DNA of 37,134 nucleotides from an uncultured Eubacterium sp. (GCA_949959185.1 CATLIX010000034.1:1-37134); one strand, 5' to 3'; numbered from the stretch's first letter, positions 7,755 through 15,655 are shown. The notes: a model not told the origin generated them from the letters alone. Numbers and translations are program-made.

Positions 7755-8722
7755 ACCGTAGTAATTATTTTAACTACATAGAAGAAAAACTAAATATATT
7801 ATCGTATCGCATAAAAAGTAGAGGTAAAATAAATCTACTGGATTTAAATATTTATTCTGAGACATTTTTTGCTGAGCTTATGAACCACTTGTTGGGATAT
7901 GAGTTAAGAAATATTAATGCTATCAGCCAAAATACAGAGGGAATAGATTTGATTGATAATAAAAACAAAGTTCTTGTTCAGGTTTCAGCTACTTCTTCCA
8001 AACAAAAGATTGAAAACTCTTTAGCTAAAAAGAGTTTTAAAGATTATTCTGGATTTAATTTTAAATTTATTGCAATTTCAGGAGAGGCTGATAAATTACG
8101 GGCGCATTCGTTTACGAATCCATACAAAGTCATCTTTTCGCCGTTGAACGATATATATGATATTAAATCATTGTTGAATATTGTTTTGAATATGCAGATT
8201 AGTGCGCAACGAAGATTGTATGATTTTTTAAAAGATGAGCTGGGAAGTTTTGTTGATATAGTTAAGGTTGATTCTAATCTGGCGTCTGTTATCAATATAT
8301 TATCTCAGGAAGATTTGTCAGGTATAGTTGATTCACCAGAAATAAATTCATTTGAAATATTGAGAAAAATAGAGTTTAATGATTTATTGGCTGTTCAGCC
8401 TACCATAGACGATTATAAAATTTATTATAGTAGATTAGACGAAAAGTATAAAGAATTTGACAGACAAGGTGCAAATAAAAGTCTTTCTGTTCTGGCAGTT
8501 ATTCGAAAACAGTATGTTAAATTATCCGGGGAAAATGTAGAACCATATGAGATGTTTTTTTCTATTATAGACAATCTGATTGAGCTGATAATGAATAGTA
8601 AAAATTATGTGGAAATTCCTTATGAAGAATTGGAAATGTGTGTCTCGGTTTTAGTTGTGGATGCATTTATTCGTTGTAAGATATTTAAGAATCCGGAGGG
8701 ATATAATCATGTTGCTACCTGA
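7751..8722 (+). CDS. SMEK-domain effector of an ABC-three-component system
   Basis: This 323-residue protein matches the SMEK-domain proteins found as effector subunits of ABC-three-component (ABC-3C) conflict systems. N-terminal block NYIEEKLNILSYRI is followed by LNIYSETFFAELMN, GIDLID and VLVQVSATSSKQKIE (about residues 30-90). The order Glu...Asp...Gln-x-Ser-x(n)-Lys resembles a divergent restriction-endonuclease core, so a nuclease role is plausible but unproven. The C-terminal 200 residues are helical and probably bind the partner subunits. GGAGGAGGGG lies 6-14 nt before ATG 7751, and the start also overlaps the upstream broken ORF. The stop lies 14 bp inside the next gene. Base composition is far more AT-rich than in cobT and cobU, indicating horizontal transfer. 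Confidence 0.75.
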   Translation: MNRSNYFNYIEEKLNILSYRIKSRGKINLLDLNIYSETFFAELMNHLLGYELRNINAISQNTEGIDLIDNKNKVLVQVSATSSKQKIENSLAKKSFKDYSGFNFKFIAISGEADKLRAHSFTNPYKVIFSPLNDIYDIKSLLNIVLNMQISAQRRLYDFLKDELGSFVDIVKVDSNLASVINILSQEDLSGIVDSPEINSFEILRKIEFNDLLAVQPTIDDYKIYYSRLDEKYKEFDRQGANKSLSVLAVIRKQYVKLSGENVEPYEMFFSIIDNLIELIMNSKNYVEIPYEELEMCVSVLVVDAFIRCKIFKNPEGYNHVAT

Positions 8723-8936
8723 CAATATACATCCTGAATTGAGTATATATTATAATGGCTCATTTGTTCTTGAAGAGTTGAAGAAAATGGATAATCAGAC
8801 AATTATGGATTTGTATCAGAATGTAAAAGTTAAAAACGAAATGTCTTTTCCAACTTTTATGTTATGTCTTGATTGGCTATATTTAATTGAAGTGGCTAAA
8901 ATGAATGAAAGGGGGTATATTCAATTATGTTTATAA
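8709..8936 (+). CDS. ABC-3C middle component (small MC6-like protein)
   Basis: This 75-residue protein begins MLLPDNIHPELSIYYNG and ends SFPTFMLCLDWLYLIEVAKM...GYIQLCL. That is the pattern of the small middle components (MC6 type) placed between effector and SMC-like ATPase in ABC-3C systems: an LLP..HIP/HPE opening, then a winged-helix-like C-terminal half. The role is presumably to bridge effector and ATPase. ATG 8709 has GGAGGG at 8695-8700 and overlaps the SMEK gene; an earlier in-frame start at 8655 lies inside that gene and lacks a ribosome site. The end overlaps the ATPase start by 10 bp, so all three proteins are probably made in fixed ratio. Confidence 0.72.
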   Translation: MLLPDNIHPELSIYYNGSFVLEELKKMDNQTIMDLYQNVKVKNEMSFPTFMLCLDWLYLIEVAKMNERGYIQLCL

Positions 8937-10657
8937 AAAAACTTATCATTTCAAGTTCGTCTGAGATTATTCGGGAGATAGACTTTTGCTCCGGACTAAA
9001 TTTAATTATTGATGATACCCCGGTTGGTGATACTAAATCAACGGGAAATAACGTTGGAAAAACAACGGTCTTAAAATTGGTTGATTTTTGCCTGGGGGCG
9101 AAAGGAAGTATAATTTATACAGATACAGAGAATAAGAAAGAGACTTATGATGTTGTGAAAAATTTTCTGGTTGATAAGAAAATAGAAATTAAACTTATTT
9201 TAACTGAAAACTTAAATGATTCAAAGGCAAAACAATTAGTAATTGAGAGGAATTTTTTGCAGCGAAAAAAGGCTGTTAGAAAGATTAATGGCAAAACTGT
9301 TCCGGATAAAGATTTTGAAGACGAACTGGAAAAAAATATAATGCCAGATAAAGATGTCGAAAAACCTACTTTCAGACAAATTATATCTCATAATATCCGC
9401 TATAAAGATGATAGCATAAATAATACCTTAAAAACATTGGATAAATTTACTTCGGATGTAGAATATGAAACATTATATTTATATTTGCTGGGATGTACTT
9501 TTAATGAAGGAGCAAAAAAGCAGGCACTGGTTACTAAAATCAATCAGGAAAATACATTTAGAGAACGTTTAGAGAAAAAGCAAACAAAAACAACTTATGA
9601 AATAGCATTAGATTTGGTTGATGATGAAATTGATATTCTTAATAAAAAAAAGGCATCCTTTAATTTAAATGAAACATTAGAAGAAGATTTGGAGCAACTT
9701 AATATTGTTAAATATAATATTAATAGAACAAGTGCATTAATCAGTAAACTCGAAATCCGTAAGAATTTGATAGAAGAATCTCAGAGAGATTTAGAACAGA
9801 GTATTTCGAATATTGATTTGCAACAATTAAGATTGTTATATGAAGAAGTGACGAAAAACATTTCCGGTGTCCAAAAAACATTTGAGGATTTAGTCGCTTT
9901 TCACAATAATATGGTAATAGAAAAGATAAAGTATATTTCTAAGGATTTGCCTGAATTAATACGGAAGCTGAAAGATTCACAGGAGGAATTATCTCTGTTA
10001 TTAAAGAAAGAAAAAGAATTGACAGATGAAGTTGCCAAAGGAGATTCTTTTGAAAAATTAGAAAAAATTATTTTTGAATTGAATGAGAAATATAGAATTA
10101 AAGGTGAGTATGAAAGCATAATTTCTCAATTAAATGAAGTTGAAGAAAATATCAATACACTTAATGAGCAAATTGATGATATAGATAATTATCTTTTTTC
10201 AGGAGATTTTGAAATTCTGTTAAAGGAACAGGTTAAAAAGTTTAATAAAATATTTTCTAATATTTCACAGGAATTATATGGAGAAAAATATGCACTTACG
10301 TTTAAAAAAGAAACAAACAAGAAGGAACAGCAATTTTATAAATTTAATGCCTTTAATGCTAATATGAGTTCTGGTAAAAAACAGGGAGAAATTTTATGTT
10401 TTGATTTGGCATATTTATTGTTTGCTGATAAGGAACAACTTCCGTGTTTACATTTTTTACTCAATGATAAGAAAGAACTTATGCATGATAATCAATTAAT
10501 TAAGGTTGCAGAATTTGTACAAAATAAAAATATTCAGTTAGTAATTTCTATATTAAAAGATAAATTACCAGTGGCTGTACTGGATAAAGCACATATTGCA
10601 ATAGAACTTTCGCAGCAGGAAAAATTATTCAGAATTGAAAATAGTCAGAGCTTTTGA
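8927..10657 (+). CDS. DUF2326 SMC-like ATPase of the ABC-3C system
   Basis: This 576-residue cytoplasmic ATPase opens with an SMC-type head: strand MFIKKLIISS, the Walker A GNNVGKTT at residues 40-47, then DFCLGAKG. A long coiled coil (about 200-445) follows. The C-terminal head half has MSSGKKQGEILCFDLAY (signature-like) and CLHFLLNDKKELMHDNQ in the Walker B position. There an Asp precedes KKE where typical ABC ATPases have D-E, as is usual for DUF2326 proteins. In ABC-3C systems this subunit is thought to sense invading DNA or its replication and license the effector. Length fits the family. The start overlaps the middle component. The gene is strongly AT-rich with AAA, AAT and TTA codons dominating. 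Confidence 0.8.
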   Translation: MFIKKLIISSSSEIIREIDFCSGLNLIIDDTPVGDTKSTGNNVGKTTVLKLVDFCLGAKGSIIYTDTENKKETYDVVKNFLVDKKIEIKLILTENLNDSKAKQLVIERNFLQRKKAVRKINGKTVPDKDFEDELEKNIMPDKDVEKPTFRQIISHNIRYKDDSINNTLKTLDKFTSDVEYETLYLYLLGCTFNEGAKKQALVTKINQENTFRERLEKKQTKTTYEIALDLVDDEIDILNKKKASFNLNETLEEDLEQLNIVKYNINRTSALISKLEIRKNLIEESQRDLEQSISNIDLQQLRLLYEEVTKNISGVQKTFEDLVAFHNNMVIEKIKYISKDLPELIRKLKDSQEELSLLLKKEKELTDEVAKGDSFEKLEKIIFELNEKYRIKGEYESIISQLNEVEENINTLNEQIDDIDNYLFSGDFEILLKEQVKKFNKIFSNISQELYGEKYALTFKKETNKKEQQFYKFNAFNANMSSGKKQGEILCFDLAYLLFADKEQLPCLHFLLNDKKELMHDNQLIKVAEFVQNKNIQLVISILKDKLPVAVLDKAHIAIELSQQEKLFRIENSQSF

Positions 10658-10768
10658 ACATTTTGTGGAAAACTGTTAAGCCCATCGAATTTGCGGGGTT
10701 TAAAAAGCAGGCAGGTTATGATATTAAAAAATGAATTACAAGATAGTGTAATTAAGAAGGTGATAAAA

Positions 10769-11598
10769 ATGAGAGGAAAGACAATACGACAATTTTTAAT
10801 TGATGGACAGGCAGATGGGCCAGTGAACTTCCTAATTGGACAGGTAAGGCATATAAAATTCCCCGTACATATATTAATTAATGTACGGATAGAGATGATT
10901 TGAGAAATACGGGTGTGTATTTTTTATTTGGGCGTAATGATGAAACAGATGAAGAACAGGTTTATATAGGAGAGGCTGAAAATATTTTTAACAGGCTTAA
11001 ACAACATCTTTCTGAAAAAGATTTCTGGACAGAGTGCATAGTGTTTATTAGCAAAGATAATAATTTGAACAAAGCACATATAAAATATTTGGGAAATCAT
11101 CTTTATATTTTGGCGAAAGAATCTAAAAGATATGAGGTGGTAAACAGTAATGTGCCTGCAGAAGCATCAGTATCTGAAATGGATCGTGCAGAAATGGATG
11201 AATTCATTGATAATATGCGGTTGATTTTAGGGGTACTGGGACATAAAATTTTAGAACCGTCTATAAAGAGAAAAAGTGATGAGAAAGAAATTCTTTACAT
11301 TTTACAGGACCGTTCTGGAACCAGGGCGAGTGGCAAACCAATCTCAGAAGGTTTTGCAGTGTTGAAAGGTTCTAAAGTTGCTGATAATGTAGCAACATCT
11401 TTATCAAAGTCTGTTATAAATAAACGACAGTTATTATTTGATAAAGGTATTATTGATGAAAATTTTACTTTTACTCAGGATTGGGCATTTATGAGCCCGT
11501 CACTTGCAGCAGCAATAGTTGTAGAATATAGTATTAATGGCAGGAATGCATGGAAGAATAAAAAGGGGATATCATTAAAAGAAATAGAAGAAGGATAA
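10769..11598 (+). pseudogene. GIY-YIG nuclease with DUF4357 domain, broken near its 5' end
   Basis: The family reads as a short N-terminal region, then a GIY-YIG nuclease domain, then DUF4357. Here ATG 10769 (after GAAGG) gives MRGKTIRQFLIDGQADGP. One base is then missing near 10820-10825, because the next recognisable residues, SELPNWTGKAYKIPRTYIN, are in another frame. That frame then meets TAA at 10879-10881, where relatives as I recall them have Glu before CTDRDDL. From there the frame is open to 11598: GVYFLFG and VYIGEAE are the GIY and YIG motifs, NRLKQH contains the conserved Arg, and MSPSLAAAIVVEYSINGRNAW is DUF4357. TTG 10900 could restart translation and would keep the whole nuclease domain, so activity is not ruled out. 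It is AT-rich like the ABC-3C genes before it. Confidence 0.75.
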
Positions 11599-11608
11599 AA
11601 AATAATTC

Positions 11609-11699
11609 TTGTGGGAATCCGGTAATACCGTTGAGTCGGAAACTGTGCTGCAAAGACAGTAACCGACCTTTGAAAGAAAACGACAGACAGGAGGCGGGA
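11609..11699 (+). promoter_or_regulatory. Partial cobalamin-riboswitch-like leader of cobU
   Basis: This stretch reads GTGGGAATCCGGTAATACCG, then a nested hairpin (GTCGG 11636-11640 with CCGAC about 11665-11669, inner CTGT/ACAG), then GACAGACAGGAGGC just before cobU. The order resembles the 3' half of a cobalamin riboswitch: GGGAA with the CCGG hairpin, the ACTGTGC-GCAA-CTGTAACCG core, and a B12-box-like AGxCAGGAG. The 5' half is not there; its place is taken by the end of the nuclease gene. The GGAGG of the box-like motif is also the cobU ribosome site. I infer a remnant left after insertion of the defence island. A covariance-model search is needed to confirm it. Confidence 0.4.
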
Positions 11700-11700
11700 A

Positions 11701-12279
11701 ATGGTAGTTTTTGTAATCGGCGGCAGCGGCAGCGGAAAATCAGAATATGCGGAGAATCTTGCAGTGTCTTTCAGGAAGCAGGAGGGAGACCAGCTGGTCT
11801 ATGTTGCCACCATGAAGCCGGGGGATGAGGAGAGCCAGGCCCGGATTCGCCGCCATCGGAAACAGCGGGCCGGAAAAGGATTTGAGACCAGGGAGTGTTA
11901 TACCGGTCTGGAAGAGCTGCCCGTGAAAGAGCATGAGATTATATTGCTGGAATGTCTGTCAAATCTGACTGCTAATGAAATGTTTTCTGAAAACTGCAGG
12001 AAAGAATCTGCAGCAGGAAGAATCTGGCAGGGAATCCTTCATCTGGCAGAACATACCCGTCACCTGGTTATTGTGGGCAACAATGTATTTGAGGACGGAA
12101 TGGAATACGACAGCACAACCATGGAATATCTGGAGCAGATGGCAGAAGTCCATGGGCGTCTGGGAACAATGGCGGATCGTGTGGTAGAAGTAATCTGCGG
12201 AATCCCAATAGAATGGAAAGCGGATTTTCAGGAACGCCCGAATACGTCAGATGACGGGACAAAAGGGGGATTGTTATGA
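11701..12279 (+). CDS. cobU: Adenosylcobinamide kinase / adenosylcobinamide-phosphate guanylyltransferase
   Basis: CobU phosphorylates adenosylcobinamide and then transfers GMP to it, giving the AdoCbi-GDP used by CobS. The 192-residue protein has the P-loop GGSGSGKSEYAE (residues 7-18), the motif RIRRHRKQR containing the His that is guanylylated in the family, ILLECLSNLTANE as Walker B, and VGNNVFEDG near the C-terminus. Length is about normal. GGAGG precedes ATG 11701, and the stop is overlapped by cobS (ATGA). The final residues (FQERPNTSDDGTKGG) are an unrelated hydrophilic tail. It is the first gene of the cobalamin operon after the AT-rich island, and base composition returns to that of cobT. 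Confidence 0.92.
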   Translation: MVVFVIGGSGSGKSEYAENLAVSFRKQEGDQLVYVATMKPGDEESQARIRRHRKQRAGKGFETRECYTGLEELPVKEHEIILLECLSNLTANEMFSENCRKESAAGRIWQGILHLAEHTRHLVIVGNNVFEDGMEYDSTTMEYLEQMAEVHGRLGTMADRVVEVICGIPIEWKADFQERPNTSDDGTKGGLL

Positions 12280-13046
12280 AATATCTGAAAGGCTTTATCA
12301 TTGCCTTTGCCATGTATTCCAGGGTTCCCATGCCCAGGGTGGAATGGGAGCAGGAAAATATGAAATATGTAATGTGTTTTTTCCCCTGGGTGGGTGCGGT
12401 CAGCGGCCTGTGCTTTTACCTGTGGGGAAGTTATGGGCCGGCTATCCCGGTGGGACAGATCCTGTACGGGGTGATTCTGACGGTGATTCCGGTTCTTGTT
12501 ACCGGGGGAATCCATGTGGACGGATTTCTGGATACCATGGACGCGCTGAGCTCCTGGCAGCCCAGAGAGCGGCGCCTTGAGATTTTAAAAGACTCTCACG
12601 CAGGAGCATTTGCAGTAATTGCCGGGTGTCTGTATTTTCTCACCTGGTTTGGGTTTGCAACGGAGCTGGGAAAACAGGGAATCCCCCTGGTGTCTCTGGG
12701 ATTTTTTCTCAGCCGGTGTCTCAGCGGTTATGGAGTCACCGCCTTTCCCTGTGCTAAAAGCAGCGGGCTGGTTTCCATGTTTGCGGAGAAAGCGGAGAAA
12801 AAAAAGGCGCAGGCTGCACTGCTGGCGCAGACAGGGGCAGTTTTGCTCCTTATGTTGTGGATAAATCTGTATTTCGGACTTGCAGTACTTGCAGTATCCG
12901 GACTGGTATTCTTCTGGTATTACCGCATGTCCCTGAAGAAATTCGGAGGAATCACCGGGGACCTGGCCGGATGGTTTCTGCAGATTTGCGAGCTGGCCAT
13001 ATTGATTACGGTAGTTGCAATGGAAAAGATAATTACAGTTTTATAG
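12276..13046 (+). CDS. cobS: Adenosylcobinamide-GDP ribazoletransferase (cobalamin synthase)
   Basis: CobS joins AdoCbi-GDP to alpha-ribazole (or its phosphate), the last assembly step, in the membrane. The 256-residue protein has five to seven membrane helices and the metal-binding signature GGIHVDGFLDTMDALSS (about residues 70-88), followed by LKDSHAGAFAV. The N-terminus MKYLKGFIIAFAMYSRVPMP is also characteristic. It overlaps cobU by ATGA. The next gene follows after 11 bp. CobT, CobU and CobS encoded here form the whole nucleotide-loop pathway apart from an alpha-ribazole phosphatase, which I do not see. Confidence 0.93.
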   Translation: MKYLKGFIIAFAMYSRVPMPRVEWEQENMKYVMCFFPWVGAVSGLCFYLWGSYGPAIPVGQILYGVILTVIPVLVTGGIHVDGFLDTMDALSSWQPRERRLEILKDSHAGAFAVIAGCLYFLTWFGFATELGKQGIPLVSLGFFLSRCLSGYGVTAFPCAKSSGLVSMFAEKAEKKKAQAALLAQTGAVLLLMLWINLYFGLAVLAVSGLVFFWYYRMSLKKFGGITGDLAGWFLQICELAILITVVAMEKIITVL

Positions 13047-13057
13047 AGGGAATAATT

Positions 13058-13450
13058 ATGATACTAATCACAGGCGGCGCCTTCCAGGGAAAACTGGAGG
13101 CGGCAGAACATATATATAAGACACAGAATCCGGAAAAACAGCCGCTGCTGGCAGAGGGAGAACAGGCAGAGCCGGAAGAACTGCAGAAGGCAGATATTAT
13201 TCACAATTTTCATTTGTGGCTGGGAAGGCTTCTGAAAGAGGGCAAAGACCCCTGTTCCATGGTGGAAGCATTGCTGGAGGCGAATCCGGATGTGATACTT
13301 GTTATGAACCAGCTGGGCTGCGGTATTGTGCCCCTGGAGAAATCTGACCGGGAATACCGGGAGCTGGCAGGCCGGATGGGCTGTGCGCTGGCCAGACAGG
13401 CGGAAGAAGTGTATCTGGTGAACTGCGGGATAGCCAGGAGACTGAAATAA
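13058..13450 (+). CDS. Short CobU-like paralogue
   Basis: The 130-residue product aligns by eye with both ends of CobU. MILITGGAFQGKLEAAEHIY corresponds to the P-loop region but with GAFQGKL in place of GSGSGKS. VILVMNQLGCGIVPLEKSDREYRELAGRMG with AEEVYLVNCGIARRLK matches the CobU C-terminus. The central part with the guanylylated His is missing, so it is unlikely to be a guanylyltransferase. ATG 13058 follows AGAGGG by 7 nt; a longer in-frame reading that begins inside cobS is not credible. It is the last gene of the operon. Similar short proteins occur beside cobS in related Clostridia and are usually labelled CobU; the true role is unknown. Confidence 0.7.
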   Translation: MILITGGAFQGKLEAAEHIYKTQNPEKQPLLAEGEQAEPEELQKADIIHNFHLWLGRLLKEGKDPCSMVEALLEANPDVILVMNQLGCGIVPLEKSDREYRELAGRMGCALARQAEEVYLVNCGIARRLK

Positions 13451-13493
13451 GAATTCTGTGTACCTTATGGCAGAAGAAAAAGTGGGAAATAAT

Positions 13494-13636
13494 GTAACAG
13501 TTCAGCCTGTGGCCTTCCTGTTACAGAATCCGGCCCATGTAAAATTTGCTTTCAGCAAAGGGCCGGATTCTCTGGCTGAATTCACGTCTTCTTACGGACT
13601 TTGCAGCAGGTGCAAAGTCCTGGGCTGAACTGTTAC
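13494..13636. repeat. Large nested palindrome with two internal hairpin arms
   Basis: GTAACAGTTCAGCC (13494-13507) is perfectly complementary to GGCTGAACTGTTAC (13623-13636). Inside are two arms. AGAATCCGGCCC (13525-13536) pairs with GGGCCGGATTCT (13560-13571), extended by TTTGCT/AGCAAA (13545-13550, 13554-13559). GGACTTTGCA (13596-13605) pairs with TGCAAAGTCC (13611-13620). Parts of the outer stem recur inside (CTGTTAC 13519-13525, GGCTGAA 13574-13580), giving alternative pairings. No T-tract follows, so it is not a classic terminator. It fills the gap between the cobalamin operon and the next promoter. Confidence 0.8.
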
Positions 13637-13664
13637 AAAATAATAATCCAGGCAGAAAAATGTT

Positions 13665-13693
13665 TTGAGTAATAATAATATATTTGATATAAT
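13665..13693 (+). promoter_or_regulatory. Consensus-like sigma-70 promoter for the RloAB pair
   Basis: TTGAGT (13665-13670) and TATAAT (13688-13693) are separated by 17 bp, with an extended -10 TGA directly before TATAAT. Transcription should start near 13700, about 40 nt before the ATPase gene. Confidence 0.75.
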
Positions 13694-13740
13694 ACATATT
13701 ATAAGCTATAAAAACAGAAAAATGTTTGGAGGAAAGCCTT

Positions 13741-15012
13741 ATGATATTAAATTATAAATTTCAAAATGTTACGTCATTCCGGAAATGTGCAGAATTTTCC
13801 ATGGCAGCTCCGAAAACAAAGGTGAAAAACAGATTTCCGGATCACTATGTGTCTGACGGGCAGGGGTGCGATGTCTTAAAGACAGCGGTGATTGTGGGAG
13901 AAAATGCCGGAGGAAAATCTAATTTTGTGGAAAGTCTGGATTATCTGAAATACTTTTTCAGGGAAAATGAAAAGGTAAGGGCGTACCGAAATATGATTTA
14001 CGTTGATAATATTATGGATAAGTGTCTGAAAAATGCCGATGCGTGTCAGACCTTTGAACTAGAAGTGTGGCTGAATCAGGAAGCCTTTTATCTGTATCAT
14101 CTGGAACTGGATATGGCCGGGATTGTGAAGGAAGAATTAAAATTTAAAGAACAATTCAGACACAGGTATAAATCGGTTTTGAATGTAATACGAAAGAATT
14201 TTGATCTGGAATGTGAAAAAGAAGGTTATGAATGCCTGGGAATGAGTCAGTGTGAAACCAGTGCGGAAGTAGAATATAACCTGAATGTTCCAGGATTTGA
14301 ACCGGAAATGGAAGTATTTCTTCAAAAAACAACAGGAAACCAGATGCATACAGGTCTGTACATTACGAAACTGGCAATTCTTGGAAACGAACATGCAGTG
14401 AAATTTACTGAGTGGATGAAAAACAGCCTCTGTCCGGAGACAAATACGATTAATTATGATTTGTATAAATCCATGCGAAATGAGGAAGCAGATTTTCGGA
14501 TTCTCCATGATTCCAGGTTTCTGGAGATTTTCCGGATGATTGACAGCAGTATTGATTCCATTAAACTGGACAAAGAACATCCTTTTACGAAATCTGTAAT
14601 TGTAAGAACGAAAAAGGATGGAAGCAGATTTTCCAGAGAGCTTGGAAAAGATTCCAGCGGGGTAAGAGAGTTTTTTGCCTGGGCCGTTCAGATTTTTAAA
14701 GTAGTATATGAAAATAAGATTATATTTGCTGATGAGATGGACCGTGTGCTGAATCCAGTATTGTCCGACCGGGTAATCGCATTTATCAATGGAAAACAGC
14801 ATTACGGGCAGTTTATTTTTACTACTCATAATGTATTGCATCTGGATTTGAAGAATTTTATGAAAGAACAGATTTATTTTATTACAAAAGACGTGGAATG
14901 TCTGGAATCAGAGCTGTATTCTCTGGCGGATTTTCCGGATGTGCGGTATGAGACCACAAAAATATATGAATTTTATATGAAAGGGATTTTAGGGGGAACT
15001 GCTGTTGAGTAG
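13741..15012 (+). CDS. RloA-like AAA-family ATPase (defence)
   Basis: This 423-residue ATP-binding protein is of the AAA_15/21 (OLD-like) kind. Opening strand MILNYKFQNVTSFRKCAEFSM leads to Walker A GENAGGKSN (from residue 53). KDSSGVREFFAWA lies in the signature region, KIIFADEMDRVLNP is Walker B, and FIFTTHNVLHLDL carries the switch His. It is followed immediately by an RloB-like Toprim protein. Such ATPase/RloB pairs occur in restriction-linked loci and in abortive-infection systems of the AbiL type, where both proteins are needed. ATG 13741 has GGAGGAA at 13728-13734. It has its own promoter (13665-13693). The stop overlaps the next gene by 8 bp. Involvement in phage defence is inferred from the pair. 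Confidence 0.75.
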   Translation: MILNYKFQNVTSFRKCAEFSMAAPKTKVKNRFPDHYVSDGQGCDVLKTAVIVGENAGGKSNFVESLDYLKYFFRENEKVRAYRNMIYVDNIMDKCLKNADACQTFELEVWLNQEAFYLYHLELDMAGIVKEELKFKEQFRHRYKSVLNVIRKNFDLECEKEGYECLGMSQCETSAEVEYNLNVPGFEPEMEVFLQKTTGNQMHTGLYITKLAILGNEHAVKFTEWMKNSLCPETNTINYDLYKSMRNEEADFRILHDSRFLEIFRMIDSSIDSIKLDKEHPFTKSVIVRTKKDGSRFSRELGKDSSGVREFFAWAVQIFKVVYENKIIFADEMDRVLNPVLSDRVIAFINGKQHYGQFIFTTHNVLHLDLKNFMKEQIYFITKDVECLESELYSLADFPDVRYETTKIYEFYMKGILGGTAVE

Positions 15013-15655
15013 AAAAGTGCGGGAGATAAAAAAGAATTTTAAAGTGTTCTGCGAAGGGGATACAGAATATCATTATGTGGATGAAATGCGGCGGCAGCTG
15101 AAACTTTCCATTACGTTAAAACCGGTAAATATGAAGGGCGGAGGCTACAGCAGTTTTTTGGACAGTCTGAAAACAGACAGCAATACGAATTGTCTGGCGA
15201 AATTTATTATTATTGACGGAGACCGGGCAGTCAGTGAAAGCGGAGAGAAAGCAAAACTGCGGGAACTTGTGGAATATTGCATTCTGCAAAACGACAGTGG
15301 CAGGACACCGCATGTTCTTATTGTGAATGATCCTGATTTTGAATATGTGGGCTGCCTTCATACGCCAGAATACAGAGGGCAGAATACGGAGCAGTATATT
15401 ACCAAAATCATGGGATATAAAGATATGGATGATTTTAAAGGAGATACGAAGATATACCAGGTACTTAACAGCAATGGAAATTCCAGTCAGCTTATGATGA
15501 AAAGATTAAAACCTGAAGACTGCTTTGTGATAAACCATTACACAGTCAGCAGAAGCCAGTTTGAAATTAAGATAAAAACCATATACGACTGGGAAAAACT
15601 GGGCTGGAAAAGTTCTAATATCCACGAATTTTTCCAACTCATCCACGCATTCTGA
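15005..15655 (+). CDS. RloB-like Toprim-domain protein (defence)
   Basis: The 216-residue product has the RloB pattern. FCEGDTEYHYV (residues 15-25) carries the Toprim Glu. KFIIIDGDRA (Asp71 and Asp73) is the D-x-D motif. IVNDPDFEYVGCLH matches the family's S/N-x-P-x-F-E block. The Toprim fold suggests a metal-dependent nuclease activated by the upstream ATPase. The start is a TTG at 15005, supported by AGGGGGA at 14991-14997 and by coupling to the overlapping ATPase gene. No nearby restriction-modification genes are present, so this would be a stand-alone two-gene system. The family name is secure; the nuclease activity is inferred. Confidence 0.78.
   Translation: MSRKVREIKKNFKVFCEGDTEYHYVDEMRRQLKLSITLKPVNMKGGGYSSFLDSLKTDSNTNCLAKFIIIDGDRAVSESGEKAKLRELVEYCILQNDSGRTPHVLIVNDPDFEYVGCLHTPEYRGQNTEQYITKIMGYKDMDDFKGDTKIYQVLNSNGNSSQLMMKRLKPEDCFVINHYTVSRSQFEIKIKTIYDWEKLGWKSSNIHEFFQLIHAF

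Noticed and set aside
10691-10903. Separate 70-residue gene before the GIY-YIG nuclease
   Set aside because: Its middle matches the N-terminus of the nuclease family (MRGKTIRQFLIDG); it is the frameshifted start of that gene and not an independent one.
12857-13450. Longer N-terminal extension of the CobU-like gene
   Set aside because: The extension lies inside cobS in another frame and ends at a well-placed ribosome site for ATG 13058.
14137-14841. 234-residue open frame on the minus strand
   Set aside because: It is antisense to the RloA-like ATPase with its intact Walker motifs; no independent evidence supports it.
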